Below, one piece after another: positions 55,352 through 64,000 of a stretch of DNA of 64,000 nt (its first letter is position 1; each line of letters begins with the position of its first letter). The stretch is from NCBI RefSeq assembly GCF_000373185.1, contig NZ_KB890638.1, positions 1-64,000 of the forward strand, in the 5' to 3' direction. The notes under the pieces were generated by a model. That model was not told where the DNA came from and made no database searches. It worked only from the letters and a program-made list of their open reading frames with translations. Position numbers and translations under genes: made by a program. The DNA comes from Segatella paludivivens DSM 17968 = JCM 13650. GTDB taxonomy: Bacteria > Bacteroidota > Bacteroidia > Bacteroidales > Bacteroidaceae.

Positions 55352-56656
55352 ATGAAAATATACAAGAAAATATTTACATTGGTTTTGCCTTTCTGTATCA
55401 CAGTTCCAATTGTGGCACAGAATATAAAGACAATAACCCCAAGCACAAAATATTCAGCTTTCACAGATAAGTACATTGATAGTATGGAAGCAGCCAAGAG
55501 TGATTTTGATTATTCATTATCACAATATGGCAACGACTCTCTATATATATCATTCTTTCCTAAAGCAAATTATGCTCCACTGTTCTTGCCACCAACCTTT
55601 TACAAAGGTATATCACATAGAACATTGGCCATTGAAAGCAATGAGAATGATAAACAAAACGAGGCTATAGACAATATTATGATGTCTATATACCTAAAAA
55701 GACCAGACTTGATAAGAACCACAGAAAGTCATCTTGACATTATTGGACCAACACTTGAAGTAAACCACAGAATAACACCTGACGAACAACAACTTACAAA
55801 ACATGTTGCTCCTAAGGCTGTTGAACCAGAATTAGAAGATTTCGGTATCAGTATATACAAGCCAAACTTCTGGTCATACAATGGTGATTACTATCTTCAA
55901 TTCCTCCAAAATTATGTTTCAGACAACTGGTATAAAGGTGGAGAAAGTAATTATAGTATAATTGGCGCAGTTACATTGCAAGCTAATTATAACAATAAGC
56001 AGAAAATAAAATGGGAAAACAAACTTGAAATGAAATTAGGTTTGCAGACTTCTCAAAGCGACAGCCTCCACACATTAAAAACGACAGAAGACCTTCTGAG
56101 ATATACAGGTAAATTTGGATTACAAGCTACTAAGAAATGGTATTATACTATTCAGTTTCTTGCAAATACACAATTCATGCGTGGTTACAAAAATAACGAC
56201 ACATTTACATATAGCGATTTTGCAAGTCCAATGAATATCAACCTATCTCTAGGTATGGATTACAATGTAGAATGGTTTGATAAAAAACTTATCGGAACTA
56301 TTCATCTAGCGCCAGCCGCATATAACTTCAAATATGTAAGCCGACTCGCATTGAGCACCAGATATGGATTAAGAGAAGGCCATCACACGTTGAATGACAT
56401 TGGTTCTGAATGTACATTGGATTTAACATGGACATTCAGCGACATGATGAAATGGAAGACTCGCCTGTACGGATACACAACATATAAACGTGCTGAAATA
56501 GAATGGGAAAACACCATAACATTCCAGTTCAACAAATATATCAGCAGCAACATATTCATATATCCACGCTTTGATGATGGTGCCCAACGCGATGGTAAGT
56601 ATGGGTATTGGCAATACAAGGAATATGCTAGTATTGGATTTTCATATTCTTTCTGA
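55352..56656 (+). CDS. DUF3078 outer-membrane beta-barrel protein
   Basis: 434-residue protein with a signal peptide (MKIYKKIFTLVLPFCITVPI, then VAQ). After a segment of about 150 residues it enters the DUF3078 region: SIYKPNFWSYNGDYYLQFLQ, NYVSDNWYKGGESNYS, KIKWENKLEMKLGLQTS, with strands alternating to a C-terminal YASIGFSYSF ending in Phe. This fits an outer-membrane barrel specific to Bacteroidota. Function unknown. The start is fixed by the signal peptide, so the mRNA is probably nearly leaderless. Confidence 0.88.
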   Translation: MKIYKKIFTLVLPFCITVPIVAQNIKTITPSTKYSAFTDKYIDSMEAAKSDFDYSLSQYGNDSLYISFFPKANYAPLFLPPTFYKGISHRTLAIESNENDKQNEAIDNIMMSIYLKRPDLIRTTESHLDIIGPTLEVNHRITPDEQQLTKHVAPKAVEPELEDFGISIYKPNFWSYNGDYYLQFLQNYVSDNWYKGGESNYSIIGAVTLQANYNNKQKIKWENKLEMKLGLQTSQSDSLHTLKTTEDLLRYTGKFGLQATKKWYYTIQFLANTQFMRGYKNNDTFTYSDFASPMNINLSLGMDYNVEWFDKKLIGTIHLAPAAYNFKYVSRLALSTRYGLREGHHTLNDIGSECTLDLTWTFSDMMKWKTRLYGYTTYKRAEIEWENTITFQFNKYISSNIFIYPRFDDGAQRDGKYGYWQYKEYASIGFSYSF

Positions 56657-56663
56657 GAAAACG

Positions 56664-56695
56664 CTTGCTGATATCGGAATTTTATCGTAAATTTG
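56664..56695 (+). promoter_or_regulatory. Promoter of pyrG
   Basis: CTTG (56664-56667), 20 bases, TAAATTTG (56688-56695) followed by C; 29 bases before the GTG start. Confidence 0.7.
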
Positions 56696-56724
56696 CAATT
56701 TGAATTTTATTAAATTACATTATC

Positions 56725-58329
56725 GTGGCTGAAACAAAGTATATCTTCGTAACCGGTGGTGTGGTTTCCTCTTTAGGAAAGGGAATCATAAGTGCATCTA
56801 TCGGTAAGCTTCTGCAATCCAGAGGCTACAACATTACAATTCAGAAATTTGATCCTTACATTAACATTGACCCGGGAACACTAAACCCTTACGAGCACGG
56901 AGAGTGCTACGTCACAGTAGACGGAATGGAAACAGACCTAGACTTGGGACACTACGAGCGCTTTACTGGAATTCACACCACTAAGGCAAACAGTATGACA
57001 ACAGGTCGTATCTACAAGGCTGTTATTGATAAAGAGCGCCGTGGAGATTATTTAGGAAAGACCATCCAAGTTGTACCTCACATTACTGACGAAATCAAGC
57101 GTAACATTAAATTGCTTGGACAGAAATACCACTATGACTACGTTATTACAGAAATTGGCGGAACGATTGGTGATATTGAAAGTGCTCCTTTCATGGAGGC
57201 TATACGACAGATGAAATGGGAACTTGGTAAGCGAGCTATAAACGTACATCTTACATATGTACCTTATTTAAAAGCAGCAGGTGAATTAAAGACTAAGCCA
57301 ACACAGCACAGTGTAAAAGAGCTTCAAAGTATAGGAATTCAGCCAGATATATTGGTTCTGCGCACGGAAAAGAATCTTGATGAAGGAATACGCAAAAAGG
57401 TTGCTGCATTTTGTAATGTAGACTTTGACTGTGTAGTACAAAGCGAAGACCTCCCTTCAATATATGAAGTTCCTGTAAACATGCAGAGTCAAGGGCTTGA
57501 CACCGCTATTCTTCGCAAGACAGGAGAGCCTATTGGAGAAACACCATCACTTGGACCTTGGAAGGAATTCATTGAGCGTCGCAAGAATGCCAAAGAAACT
57601 GTAAATATAGGTCTAGTTGGTAAATACGATCTTCAGGACGCATATAAGAGTATACGTGAAAGTTTGTCACATGCAGGAACATACAATAACTATAAAGTAA
57701 ACATATCATTCATAAATTCAGAAAATATAACTGAAGAGAATGTTGCAGAAGCATTGAAAGGTCAAGACGGCATCATGATTTGTCCAGGATTCGGACAGCG
57801 CGGTATTGAAGGCAAGATCATTGCAGCACATTATACACGTTGCAACGACATTCCTACATTCGGAGTTTGCCTAGGTATGCAAATGATGGTTATTGAGTTT
57901 GCACGCAACGTACTTGGTTACGCAGACGCAAATAGTAGAGAGATGGACGAAAAGACTCCACATAATGTTATCGACATTATGGAAGAGCAGAAGAATATAT
58001 CAAATATGGGTGGAACAATGCGACTTGGAGCCTACGAATGTATTCTCAAACAAGGAAGTAGAGTATTTGACATCTACAAGAAGGAGAACATTCAGGAACG
58101 TCACCGCCATCGCTATGAGTTCAACAACGAATACCAAACTGAATACGAAAAGAATGGAATGATGTGTGTTGGACGAAACCCAGAAAGTGACTTGGTTGAA
58201 ATAGTTGAAATACCTGGATTGAAATGGTATATCGGTACACAATATCATCCTGAATATCAATCAACAGTATTGAAACCACATCCACTTTTTGTTGATTTTG
58301 TAAAAACAGCAATTGCTAATAAGAAATAA
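56725..58329 (+). CDS. pyrG: CTP synthase, GTG start
   Basis: UTP + ATP + glutamine to CTP. 534 residues beginning with GTG at 56725 (MAETKYIFVTGGVVSSLGKG, as in the family). N-terminal synthase domain (about 1-270: GGVVSSLGKGI P-loop, FDPYINIDPGTLNPYEHGE, ITEIGGTIGDIES) and C-terminal glutamine amidotransferase class I domain with the catalytic Cys in FGVCLGMQMM and His-Glu near HPEYQST. All active-site residues are present. It is followed three bases later by yidC. Confidence 0.97.
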   Translation: MAETKYIFVTGGVVSSLGKGIISASIGKLLQSRGYNITIQKFDPYINIDPGTLNPYEHGECYVTVDGMETDLDLGHYERFTGIHTTKANSMTTGRIYKAVIDKERRGDYLGKTIQVVPHITDEIKRNIKLLGQKYHYDYVITEIGGTIGDIESAPFMEAIRQMKWELGKRAINVHLTYVPYLKAAGELKTKPTQHSVKELQSIGIQPDILVLRTEKNLDEGIRKKVAAFCNVDFDCVVQSEDLPSIYEVPVNMQSQGLDTAILRKTGEPIGETPSLGPWKEFIERRKNAKETVNIGLVGKYDLQDAYKSIRESLSHAGTYNNYKVNISFINSENITEENVAEALKGQDGIMICPGFGQRGIEGKIIAAHYTRCNDIPTFGVCLGMQMMVIEFARNVLGYADANSREMDEKTPHNVIDIMEEQKNISNMGGTMRLGAYECILKQGSRVFDIYKKENIQERHRHRYEFNNEYQTEYEKNGMMCVGRNPESDLVEIVEIPGLKWYIGTQYHPEYQSTVLKPHPLFVDFVKTAIANKK

Positions 58330-58332
58330 TAA

Positions 58333-60270
58333 ATGGATAAAAACAACATTATCGGTTTTCTGTGTATTGCAGCAGTTCTAATAGGATTCAGTTGGTACAA
58401 CCAACCTTCCAAAGAAGAACAAAGAAAAACTTTCGTACAGGATTCCATCGCTCAAGCACATAAGCTAGAGTCAGAAAAGACAGCTAAGCTGGCTCAGACT
58501 CAAAAACAAGAAGAGGTAAAGAAAAATGTATTAGAAGATACAACTGCCCTATTCCACGAAGCCCTTCAAGGTAATGCACAAAAAGTTGTATTGAAAAACA
58601 ACAAGATTGAGATTACCCTTAATACAAAAGGTGCAACTGTAGAAAAAGCAGTCATCAAGAATTATATAGGTCACGATATCAAAAAGAAAGACGGTTCTAA
58701 TGACAAAATGGATGTAACTCTTTTTGATGGCGCTGATCAGAGCTTAAACTACACGCTGACAGCTAAAGAGGCAAATATAAGTACAAGTGACTTGTATTTT
58801 CAAACTTCTGGCGTTACAGATTCTACGGTTACATTTACAGCTCAAGCTGGATCAGGAAAGGCTATTTCTTTTAAATATGTACTTGGAAAAGACTACATGC
58901 TGCACATGCAAATGAGCGCACAAGGTATGGCTGGTCTTTTCGCTCCTAACACCCAGAATATGGATGTTAATTGGAAGGACAAAGCTAGGCAGCAAGAGCG
59001 AGGCTTTTCTTTTGAAAACAGATATGCTACATTAACATATCACAAGACAGAAGGTGGAACAGACTACCTGAACGAAAGTAAAGAGAATGTAGACAAAAGT
59101 ATAGAAGAAAAGATAGACTGGGTAGCTTTTAAAAATCAGTTCTTCAGTGCAGTAATGATTGCTCAGAACGATTTTCAAGAAAATGCCCTTATGACATCTA
59201 TTCCACAACAGAAAGGTTCTGGATATCTTAAACAGTATGAGGCAAAGATGAAGACATTCTTTGACCCTAGCGGTAAGACTCCTTCTAAATTTGACTTCTA
59301 TTATGGTCCTAACGATTTCCGCCTTTTACAAAAAGTACAAGGTCAAAGCAAGTTTGGCAAAGACCTACAGATGGAAAGACTTGTTTATCTAGGATGGCCT
59401 TTATTCAGAATAATCAACAGATGGTTTACTCTTTATGTATTCGACTTCCTTACTGGTATGAACATCAATATGGGTATCATCTTGATTCTTATCACACTAC
59501 TTTTGAAACTCTTAACCTATCCTATGGTAAAGAAGAGCTACATGAGTTCTGCAAAGATGAGGGTATTGAAGCCTAAGTTGGATGCTGCCACGGCACAATT
59601 CAGCAAGCCAGAAGACCAAATGCAAAAGCAACAGGCCATGATGGCTGAATATTCCAAATACGGAGTCAGTCCATTATCGGGGTGCTTACCCATGCTGATA
59701 CAAATGCCTATTTGGATTGCAATGTTCAACTTTGTGCCAAATGCTATACAGTTACGTGGAGAGAGTTTCTTGTGGATAAAGGATTTAAGTACATTTGACC
59801 CAATATTAGAATGGAACAAAAACATTTGGCTAATCGGTGACCACTTGAGTTTAACTTGTATTCTCTTCTGTATTGCCAATGTATTATATACACTGATGAC
59901 AATGCGTCAACAAAAAGATCAGATGGTAGGTCAGCAAGCAGATCAAATGAAGATGATGCAATGGATGATGTATGCTATGCCATTGATGTTCTTCTTCATG
60001 TTCAATGATTACAGTGCCGGTCTTAACTTCTACTATTTCATTAGTTTGTTCTTCAGTGCTACCATTATGTGGGCTTTGCGCAAGACAACAAACGACGAGA
60101 AACTTCTGGGGATTCTGGAAAAGCGTTATAATAAAAATCAAAACAATCCAAGCAAGAAAACAAGTGGACTTGCCGCTCGTCTTCAAGCTATTCAGGAAAT
60201 GCAGAAGAAACAACAAGAAGAAGTGCATAAAAAGCAGGACGACTTGAACAAAAAGAAAAAAGGACTTTAA
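58333..60270 (+). CDS. yidC: Membrane protein insertase YidC
   Basis: Inserts and folds inner-membrane proteins, with or without SecYEG. 645 residues: an N-terminal membrane helix, a large periplasmic domain (about 90-350), then the conserved five-helix core (TGMNINMGIILILITLLLKL, AEYSKYGVSPLSGCLPMLIQ, MPIWIAMFNFVP) and a basic C-terminal tail (EEVHKKQDDLNKKKKGL) that may bind ribosomes. Lies three bases after pyrG and is followed by a compound inverted repeat. Confidence 0.97.
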   Translation: MDKNNIIGFLCIAAVLIGFSWYNQPSKEEQRKTFVQDSIAQAHKLESEKTAKLAQTQKQEEVKKNVLEDTTALFHEALQGNAQKVVLKNNKIEITLNTKGATVEKAVIKNYIGHDIKKKDGSNDKMDVTLFDGADQSLNYTLTAKEANISTSDLYFQTSGVTDSTVTFTAQAGSGKAISFKYVLGKDYMLHMQMSAQGMAGLFAPNTQNMDVNWKDKARQQERGFSFENRYATLTYHKTEGGTDYLNESKENVDKSIEEKIDWVAFKNQFFSAVMIAQNDFQENALMTSIPQQKGSGYLKQYEAKMKTFFDPSGKTPSKFDFYYGPNDFRLLQKVQGQSKFGKDLQMERLVYLGWPLFRIINRWFTLYVFDFLTGMNINMGIILILITLLLKLLTYPMVKKSYMSSAKMRVLKPKLDAATAQFSKPEDQMQKQQAMMAEYSKYGVSPLSGCLPMLIQMPIWIAMFNFVPNAIQLRGESFLWIKDLSTFDPILEWNKNIWLIGDHLSLTCILFCIANVLYTLMTMRQQKDQMVGQQADQMKMMQWMMYAMPLMFFFMFNDYSAGLNFYYFISLFFSATIMWALRKTTNDEKLLGILEKRYNKNQNNPSKKTSGLAARLQAIQEMQKKQQEEVHKKQDDLNKKKKGL

Positions 60271-60279
60271 TATAAAGAT

Positions 60280-60370
60280 AACCACAGATTCAAAAGACTG
60301 CACAGATTTTAATATATACATATATTTATTTAAAAATTAAAATCTGTGCTTTATGTTGAAATCTGTGGTT
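60280..60370. repeat. CACAGATT compound inverted repeat, likely terminator of pyrG-yidC
   Basis: AACCACAGATT (60280-60290) and GCACAGATTTTAAT (60300-60313) are mirrored by ATTAAAATCTGTGC (60336-60349) and AATCTGTGGTT (60360-60370). The two outer and two inner arms would make a long stem with an internal loop of 9 and 10 bases and a 22-base apex. A T run follows. ACAGATT units resemble intergenic repeats seen in Bacteroidota genomes. Confidence 0.75.
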
Positions 60371-60390
60371 TTTTACTTTTAATTACATCA

Positions 60391-62547
60391 ATGAATAAAA
60401 CTATTGCTTTAGCAATGACAGCCACGATGCTGGCTGTATCGCCAAAAATTGATGCCCAAACAATGATTGGACCAAACAACATTAAACTAGAATCAGACCT
60501 AATGACCCCCGAAGCACTTTGGGCTATGGGAAGAATTGGCTCTTCAGAGGCATCACCTGACGGTAAACAAATTGTTTATCAAGTATCATACTACAGTGTG
60601 AAGGAAAACAAAAGCCACACAATGCTTTTCGTACAGAATGCTGACGGTAAGAACAAACGCCAACTAACGAAAGACGAAAAGAGCGAAAGTGACGCTACAT
60701 GGATTGAAAGCGGAAAGAAAATCGCATTTATTCGCAGTGGTGAAATATGGAGTATGAATGCCGACGGAAGTGAACGTAAGCAGCTTTCAAATACAGATGG
60801 AAGTGTAGAAGGCTTTAAGTTCTCTCCTGACGGAAAAAGAGTTGTCTTTATAAAGAGCATTCCATATTATGGATCTATTAAAAAGAATCCAGATGACCTC
60901 CCTAAAGCAAGTGGACGTCTTATCACAGACATGAACTATCGCCACTGGGATCATTATGTAGAAACTATTGCACATCCTTTTGTAGCAGAAGTAACAAATG
61001 ATGGTATCAGTAATGCCAAAGACATAATGGAAGGTCAGCCATACGAGTCACCAGTAGCACCATTTGGTGGTATAGAGCAGATTGCATGGAGTATGGATTC
61101 CAAAAGTATTGCATACACAAGCAGAAAAAAGGAAGGTGTTGAATATGCTATTTCAACAGACGCCGACATATATCTTTACAACCTTGCTACAGGAAAGACT
61201 GTAAACATATGCAAGCCTGAAGGCTATAAAGAGCCTATAATTGATGCCACTAAGAGTATGAGAGACCAAGAAGTCAATCATCAGCAAGGCGACATGCATG
61301 TTGGCTATGACGTAAATCCTAAATTCTCGGCTGACGGCAGATATATTGCTTGGCAAAGTATGGCTCGTAACGGTTATGAGAGTGATCGCAACAGACTTTG
61401 CGTTATGGAAATTGCAACTGGCAAAAAGAAATACGTAACAGAAAGTTTCGATTCAAATGTTGACGACTACTGCTGGAGCAAAGATTCAAAGAGCATCTAT
61501 TTCATGGGAGTTTGGCATGCAACTGAAATGTTATACCAGACAAATCTTGAAGGGAAAATAATGCAAATAACCGATGGTTGGTATGATTATGGAAGCGTAC
61601 AGCTAGCCAACAATAACAATTATCTCCTAGCAAGCCGTCATTCACATCAATATGGTGATGAACTATATATAGTGAAACCTGGTAAGGAAAAGAAAGCAAA
61701 AGTAGAACAAGTAACATTTGAAAATAAGCACATCTACGATCAACTAGCATTGGGTAAGACTCAGCAGCGTTGGGTTAAGACAACTGATGGTAAAGAGATG
61801 CTAGTATGGCTGGTATTACCACCACATTTTGATATCAACAAAAAATACCCTACTCTGTTATTCTGCGAAGGTGGACCACAAAGTCCTGTAAGTCAGTTCT
61901 GGAGTTATCGTTGGAACCTTCAGATTATGGCTGCAAACGGTTATATAGTCGTTGCACCAAACCGCAGAGGATTACCAGGATTCGGAAGTGAATGGAATGA
62001 GGAAGTAAGCGGAGACTGGACAGGTCAATGCATGAATGATTATCTTAGTGCTATTGATGACGCAGCAGAATTACCTTTTGTAGACAAAGATCGTCTTGGA
62101 TGTGTAGGAGCTAGTTTCGGAGGCTTCTCTGTTTATTATCTTGCAAGCCATCACAACAAGCGTTTCAAAGCTTTCATTGCACATGACGGAGCATTTAATC
62201 TTGAAAGCATGTACACAGATACAGAAGAAGCTTGGTTCAGCAACTGGGAATACGAAGACGCGTTCTGGAATAAGAATGCTAGTGCTAACGCAGTAAAGAC
62301 ATATAATAATAGTCCACACAAATTTGTTGATAAATGGGATACCCCAATTCTTGTCATTCATGGAGAAAAGGACTATCGTATCAATGCAAATCAAGGTATG
62401 GGAGCTTTCAATGCTGCAAGAATGCGCGGTATTCCAGCAGAGTTACTTTTATTCCCTGATGAAAATCACTGGGTATTGAAACCACAAAATGGTATTCTGT
62501 GGCAAAGAACATTCTTCAACTGGTTAGACAAATGGTTGAAAAAATAA
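60391..62547 (+). CDS. S9-family prolyl oligopeptidase/DPP-like peptidase
   Basis: Serine peptidase of 718 residues from ATG 60391 (a longer frame has an ATG-less leader without signal sequence). Signal peptide MNKTIALAMTATMLAVSPKI with cleavage near DAQ. An N-terminal seven-bladed beta-propeller with TolB/DPP-like repeats (SPDGKQIVYQ, SPDGKRVVFI, SADGRYIAWQ) and a C-terminal alpha/beta hydrolase. Catalytic Ser in GASFGGFS, Asp in HGEKDYRI, His in DENHWV. Likely periplasmic and active on short peptides. Followed by an MFS transporter gene 15 bases downstream. Confidence 0.92.
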   Translation: MNKTIALAMTATMLAVSPKIDAQTMIGPNNIKLESDLMTPEALWAMGRIGSSEASPDGKQIVYQVSYYSVKENKSHTMLFVQNADGKNKRQLTKDEKSESDATWIESGKKIAFIRSGEIWSMNADGSERKQLSNTDGSVEGFKFSPDGKRVVFIKSIPYYGSIKKNPDDLPKASGRLITDMNYRHWDHYVETIAHPFVAEVTNDGISNAKDIMEGQPYESPVAPFGGIEQIAWSMDSKSIAYTSRKKEGVEYAISTDADIYLYNLATGKTVNICKPEGYKEPIIDATKSMRDQEVNHQQGDMHVGYDVNPKFSADGRYIAWQSMARNGYESDRNRLCVMEIATGKKKYVTESFDSNVDDYCWSKDSKSIYFMGVWHATEMLYQTNLEGKIMQITDGWYDYGSVQLANNNNYLLASRHSHQYGDELYIVKPGKEKKAKVEQVTFENKHIYDQLALGKTQQRWVKTTDGKEMLVWLVLPPHFDINKKYPTLLFCEGGPQSPVSQFWSYRWNLQIMAANGYIVVAPNRRGLPGFGSEWNEEVSGDWTGQCMNDYLSAIDDAAELPFVDKDRLGCVGASFGGFSVYYLASHHNKRFKAFIAHDGAFNLESMYTDTEEAWFSNWEYEDAFWNKNASANAVKTYNNSPHKFVDKWDTPILVIHGEKDYRINANQGMGAFNAARMRGIPAELLLFPDENHWVLKPQNGILWQRTFFNWLDKWLKK

Positions 62548-62562
62548 AATTATTATAATATT

Positions 62563-63948
62563 ATGGGAGAGAAAATTAGACAAATACTCAGTGATTCTTC
62601 AAGTGCCAGATGGACAGCGCTTCTGATAGTTTCATTTACAATGATGATGGGATATTTCATTACAGATGTGATGTCACCATTGGAAGTTTTGCTCACAAAG
62701 ACCACAGCAGAAGGCGGACTTGGATGGTCTTCTTCTGATTATGGCTTCTTTGCAGGCTCATACAGTTATATTAACGTATTCCTATTGATGCTTTTCTTAG
62801 GAGGTATCATTTTGGATAAAATGGGGATTCGTTTTACCGGTTTGATGTCATGCAGCTTTATGGTAATTGGTGTTATCATCAAGTATATTGGTGTATCAAC
62901 AGATTTCGGTAATCAGCATTTCACAATAAGCGCTATTAACTTTGACATCCCTATGTCTGTGGCAGTAGCTTCTTTGGGATTCTCTATATTCGGAATGGGA
63001 TGTGAAATATGTGGAATAACGGTATCAAAGATTATCACTAAATGGTTTAATGGTCATGAGCTTGCCCTAGCAATGGGAATTCAGGTTGCACTGTCACGTT
63101 TAGGCACAGCTGGTGCCATGATGATATCATTGCCTGTTGCTAATGCATTTCATAATAAGGTAAGTGCACCTGTACTTCTTGGTGCCGTACTACTAATTAT
63201 TGGTGCACTATCTTTTCTCGTATACAATGTAATGGATAAGAAACTCAGTAAATCAGTTGAAGAAGCTGGACGCGAAGAAAGAAACTCTTCTGATGAACCT
63301 GATGACAGCGAACAATTCCGTTTTAAGGATTTAAAATTGATATTCTCAAACCCAGGTTTCTGGTGCATAACATTGCTTTGTATGTTATTCTACAGTGGAG
63401 TGTTCCCATTCCTGAAATTTGCAACAAAACTAATGGTTGCTAATTATGGTGTCAGCGAACGTTTTGCAGGTATCCTACCAGGACTTATCCCATTCGGAAC
63501 CATATTCCTGACACCACTGTTCGGAACAATTTATGACAAGGTTGGTAAAGGTGCAACACTTATGCTTATTGGAAGTATAATGCTTACCATCATTCATATA
63601 ATCTTCGCTCTACACATTCTTCCTTACGGATGGTTTGCTGTTATTATAATGATTACCTTAGGTGTTGCTTTTTCACTTGTACCTTCAGCAATGTGGCCAA
63701 GTGTACCAAAGATTATTCCAATGAAACTATTAGGAAGCGCTTATGCTATAATATTTTATATACAGAATATCGGACTAGCCTTGGTACCTGTATTGATAGG
63801 AAAAGTAAACGACTACGATCCGACATATACAACTTCAATGAGTATATTTGCAGGATTTGGTGCAGCGGCAGTTGTAGTAGCTACCATTCTCTTGATAATC
63901 GACAAGAAGAAAAACTACGGATTGCAAAAAGCCAATATAAAAAAATAA
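62563..63948 (+). CDS. MFS transporter
   Basis: 461-residue membrane protein with 12 hydrophobic segments, of the Major Facilitator Superfamily. Repeats typical for MFS loops appear in LGGIILDKMGIRFTGLMSC and FGTIYDKVGKGATLMLIGS. A central hydrophilic loop (KSVEEAGREERNSSDEPDDS) joins the halves. Substrate unknown; position next to an S9 peptidase suggests peptide or amino acid transport, but that is inference from neighbourhood alone. Confidence 0.88.
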   Translation: MGEKIRQILSDSSSARWTALLIVSFTMMMGYFITDVMSPLEVLLTKTTAEGGLGWSSSDYGFFAGSYSYINVFLLMLFLGGIILDKMGIRFTGLMSCSFMVIGVIIKYIGVSTDFGNQHFTISAINFDIPMSVAVASLGFSIFGMGCEICGITVSKIITKWFNGHELALAMGIQVALSRLGTAGAMMISLPVANAFHNKVSAPVLLGAVLLIIGALSFLVYNVMDKKLSKSVEEAGREERNSSDEPDDSEQFRFKDLKLIFSNPGFWCITLLCMLFYSGVFPFLKFATKLMVANYGVSERFAGILPGLIPFGTIFLTPLFGTIYDKVGKGATLMLIGSIMLTIIHIIFALHILPYGWFAVIIMITLGVAFSLVPSAMWPSVPKIIPMKLLGSAYAIIFYIQNIGLALVPVLIGKVNDYDPTYTTSMSIFAGFGAAAVVVATILLIIDKKKNYGLQKANIKK

Positions 63949-63962
63949 ATTAGACATATATT

Positions 63963-64000
63963 ATGTGGGGAAACAACAAGACCACCAGATGGACTGTTCT
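63963..64000 (+). CDS. Start of a further gene, cut by the window end
   Basis: ATG at 63963, 14 bases after the MFS stop, opens a frame beginning MWGNNKTTRWTV. The TxRWT string resembles the SARWTA near the start of the MFS protein upstream, so a second MFS transporter in tandem is possible. Only 12 residues are visible. Confidence 0.45.
   Translation, partial: MWGNNKTTRWTV

Overview
The window is chromosomal DNA of a Bacteroidota bacterium, most likely a Prevotella-like member of the Bacteroidales. Supporting signs are AT-rich DNA; promoters of the Bacteroidota type (TTTG, 19-21 bases, TAnnTTTG) before most transcription units; almost no Shine-Dalgarno sequences; the aerotolerance (bat) operon; an Rnf operon headed by an RseC-like gene; an S16 protein with an Ala/Glu-rich tail; and a split-order F-ATPase operon (beta-epsilon first). 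It is mostly core genome. The only clear mobile DNA is a transposase tail at the left edge.

Layout. 1-0.4 kb: ISL3-like transposase fragment. 0.4-6 kb: pyruvate phosphate dikinase (minus), then an rlmD-type rRNA methyltransferase and an OprO/P-type porin (plus). 6-19.6 kb: one uninterrupted minus-strand run of twelve genes, moxR, DUF58, a BatD-like/DUF4381-type gene, batA, batB, batC, batD, batE, a PAP2 phosphatase, queA, a DUF2027-Smr gene and nadE, with very small gaps and a strong hairpin at the end. 19.9-21.8 kb: rpsP and galE, each with its own promoter and terminator. 21.8-27.4 kb: rseC-rnfB-C-D-G-E-A. 27.8-28.6 kb: a small GNAT protein and a rhodanese lipoprotein. 28.7-35.9 kb: nine-gene F1Fo-ATP synthase operon. 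36-38.4 kb: pfkA and an NhaD-type antiporter. 38.6-41.1 kb: TetR regulator, Rossmann/DUF2520 protein, KdsC-like phosphatase and Maf, translationally coupled. 41.3-46.1 kb: fused malic enzyme/phosphotransacetylase, Crp-like regulator and lepA. 46.2-51.5 kb: a small lipoprotein, a TSCPD protein, yebC, pheT and a BaiN/HI0933-type flavoprotein. 51.7-56.7 kb: accessory secreted proteins (DKNYY repeat protein, Ala/Asp-rich mini-lipoprotein, a large secreted protein of unknown function, DUF3078 barrel). 56.7-64 kb: pyrG, yidC, an S9 peptidase, an MFS transporter and the start of a further gene.

Much of the window concerns energy metabolism of an anaerobe: PPDK, phosphofructokinase and malic enzyme handle C3/C4 carbon, Rnf links ferredoxin and NADH to an ion gradient, NhaD exchanges Na+ and H+, and the ATP synthase uses the gradient. 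The c subunit lacks the Gln and Ser ligands of Na+-type rings, so the enzyme is probably H+-driven.

I did not find a clearly new multi-gene system such as a defence island, CRISPR array or biosynthetic cluster. The best candidates for novelty are small: the 669-residue secreted protein at 53.3-55.3 kb whose promoter interleaves with that of the divergent DUF3078 gene, giving two nearly leaderless mRNAs; the long bat-nadE transcription unit; the compound CACAGATT inverted repeat after yidC; a perfect 12-bp palindrome in an otherwise empty spacer; and repeated sites upstream of the ATP synthase promoter.
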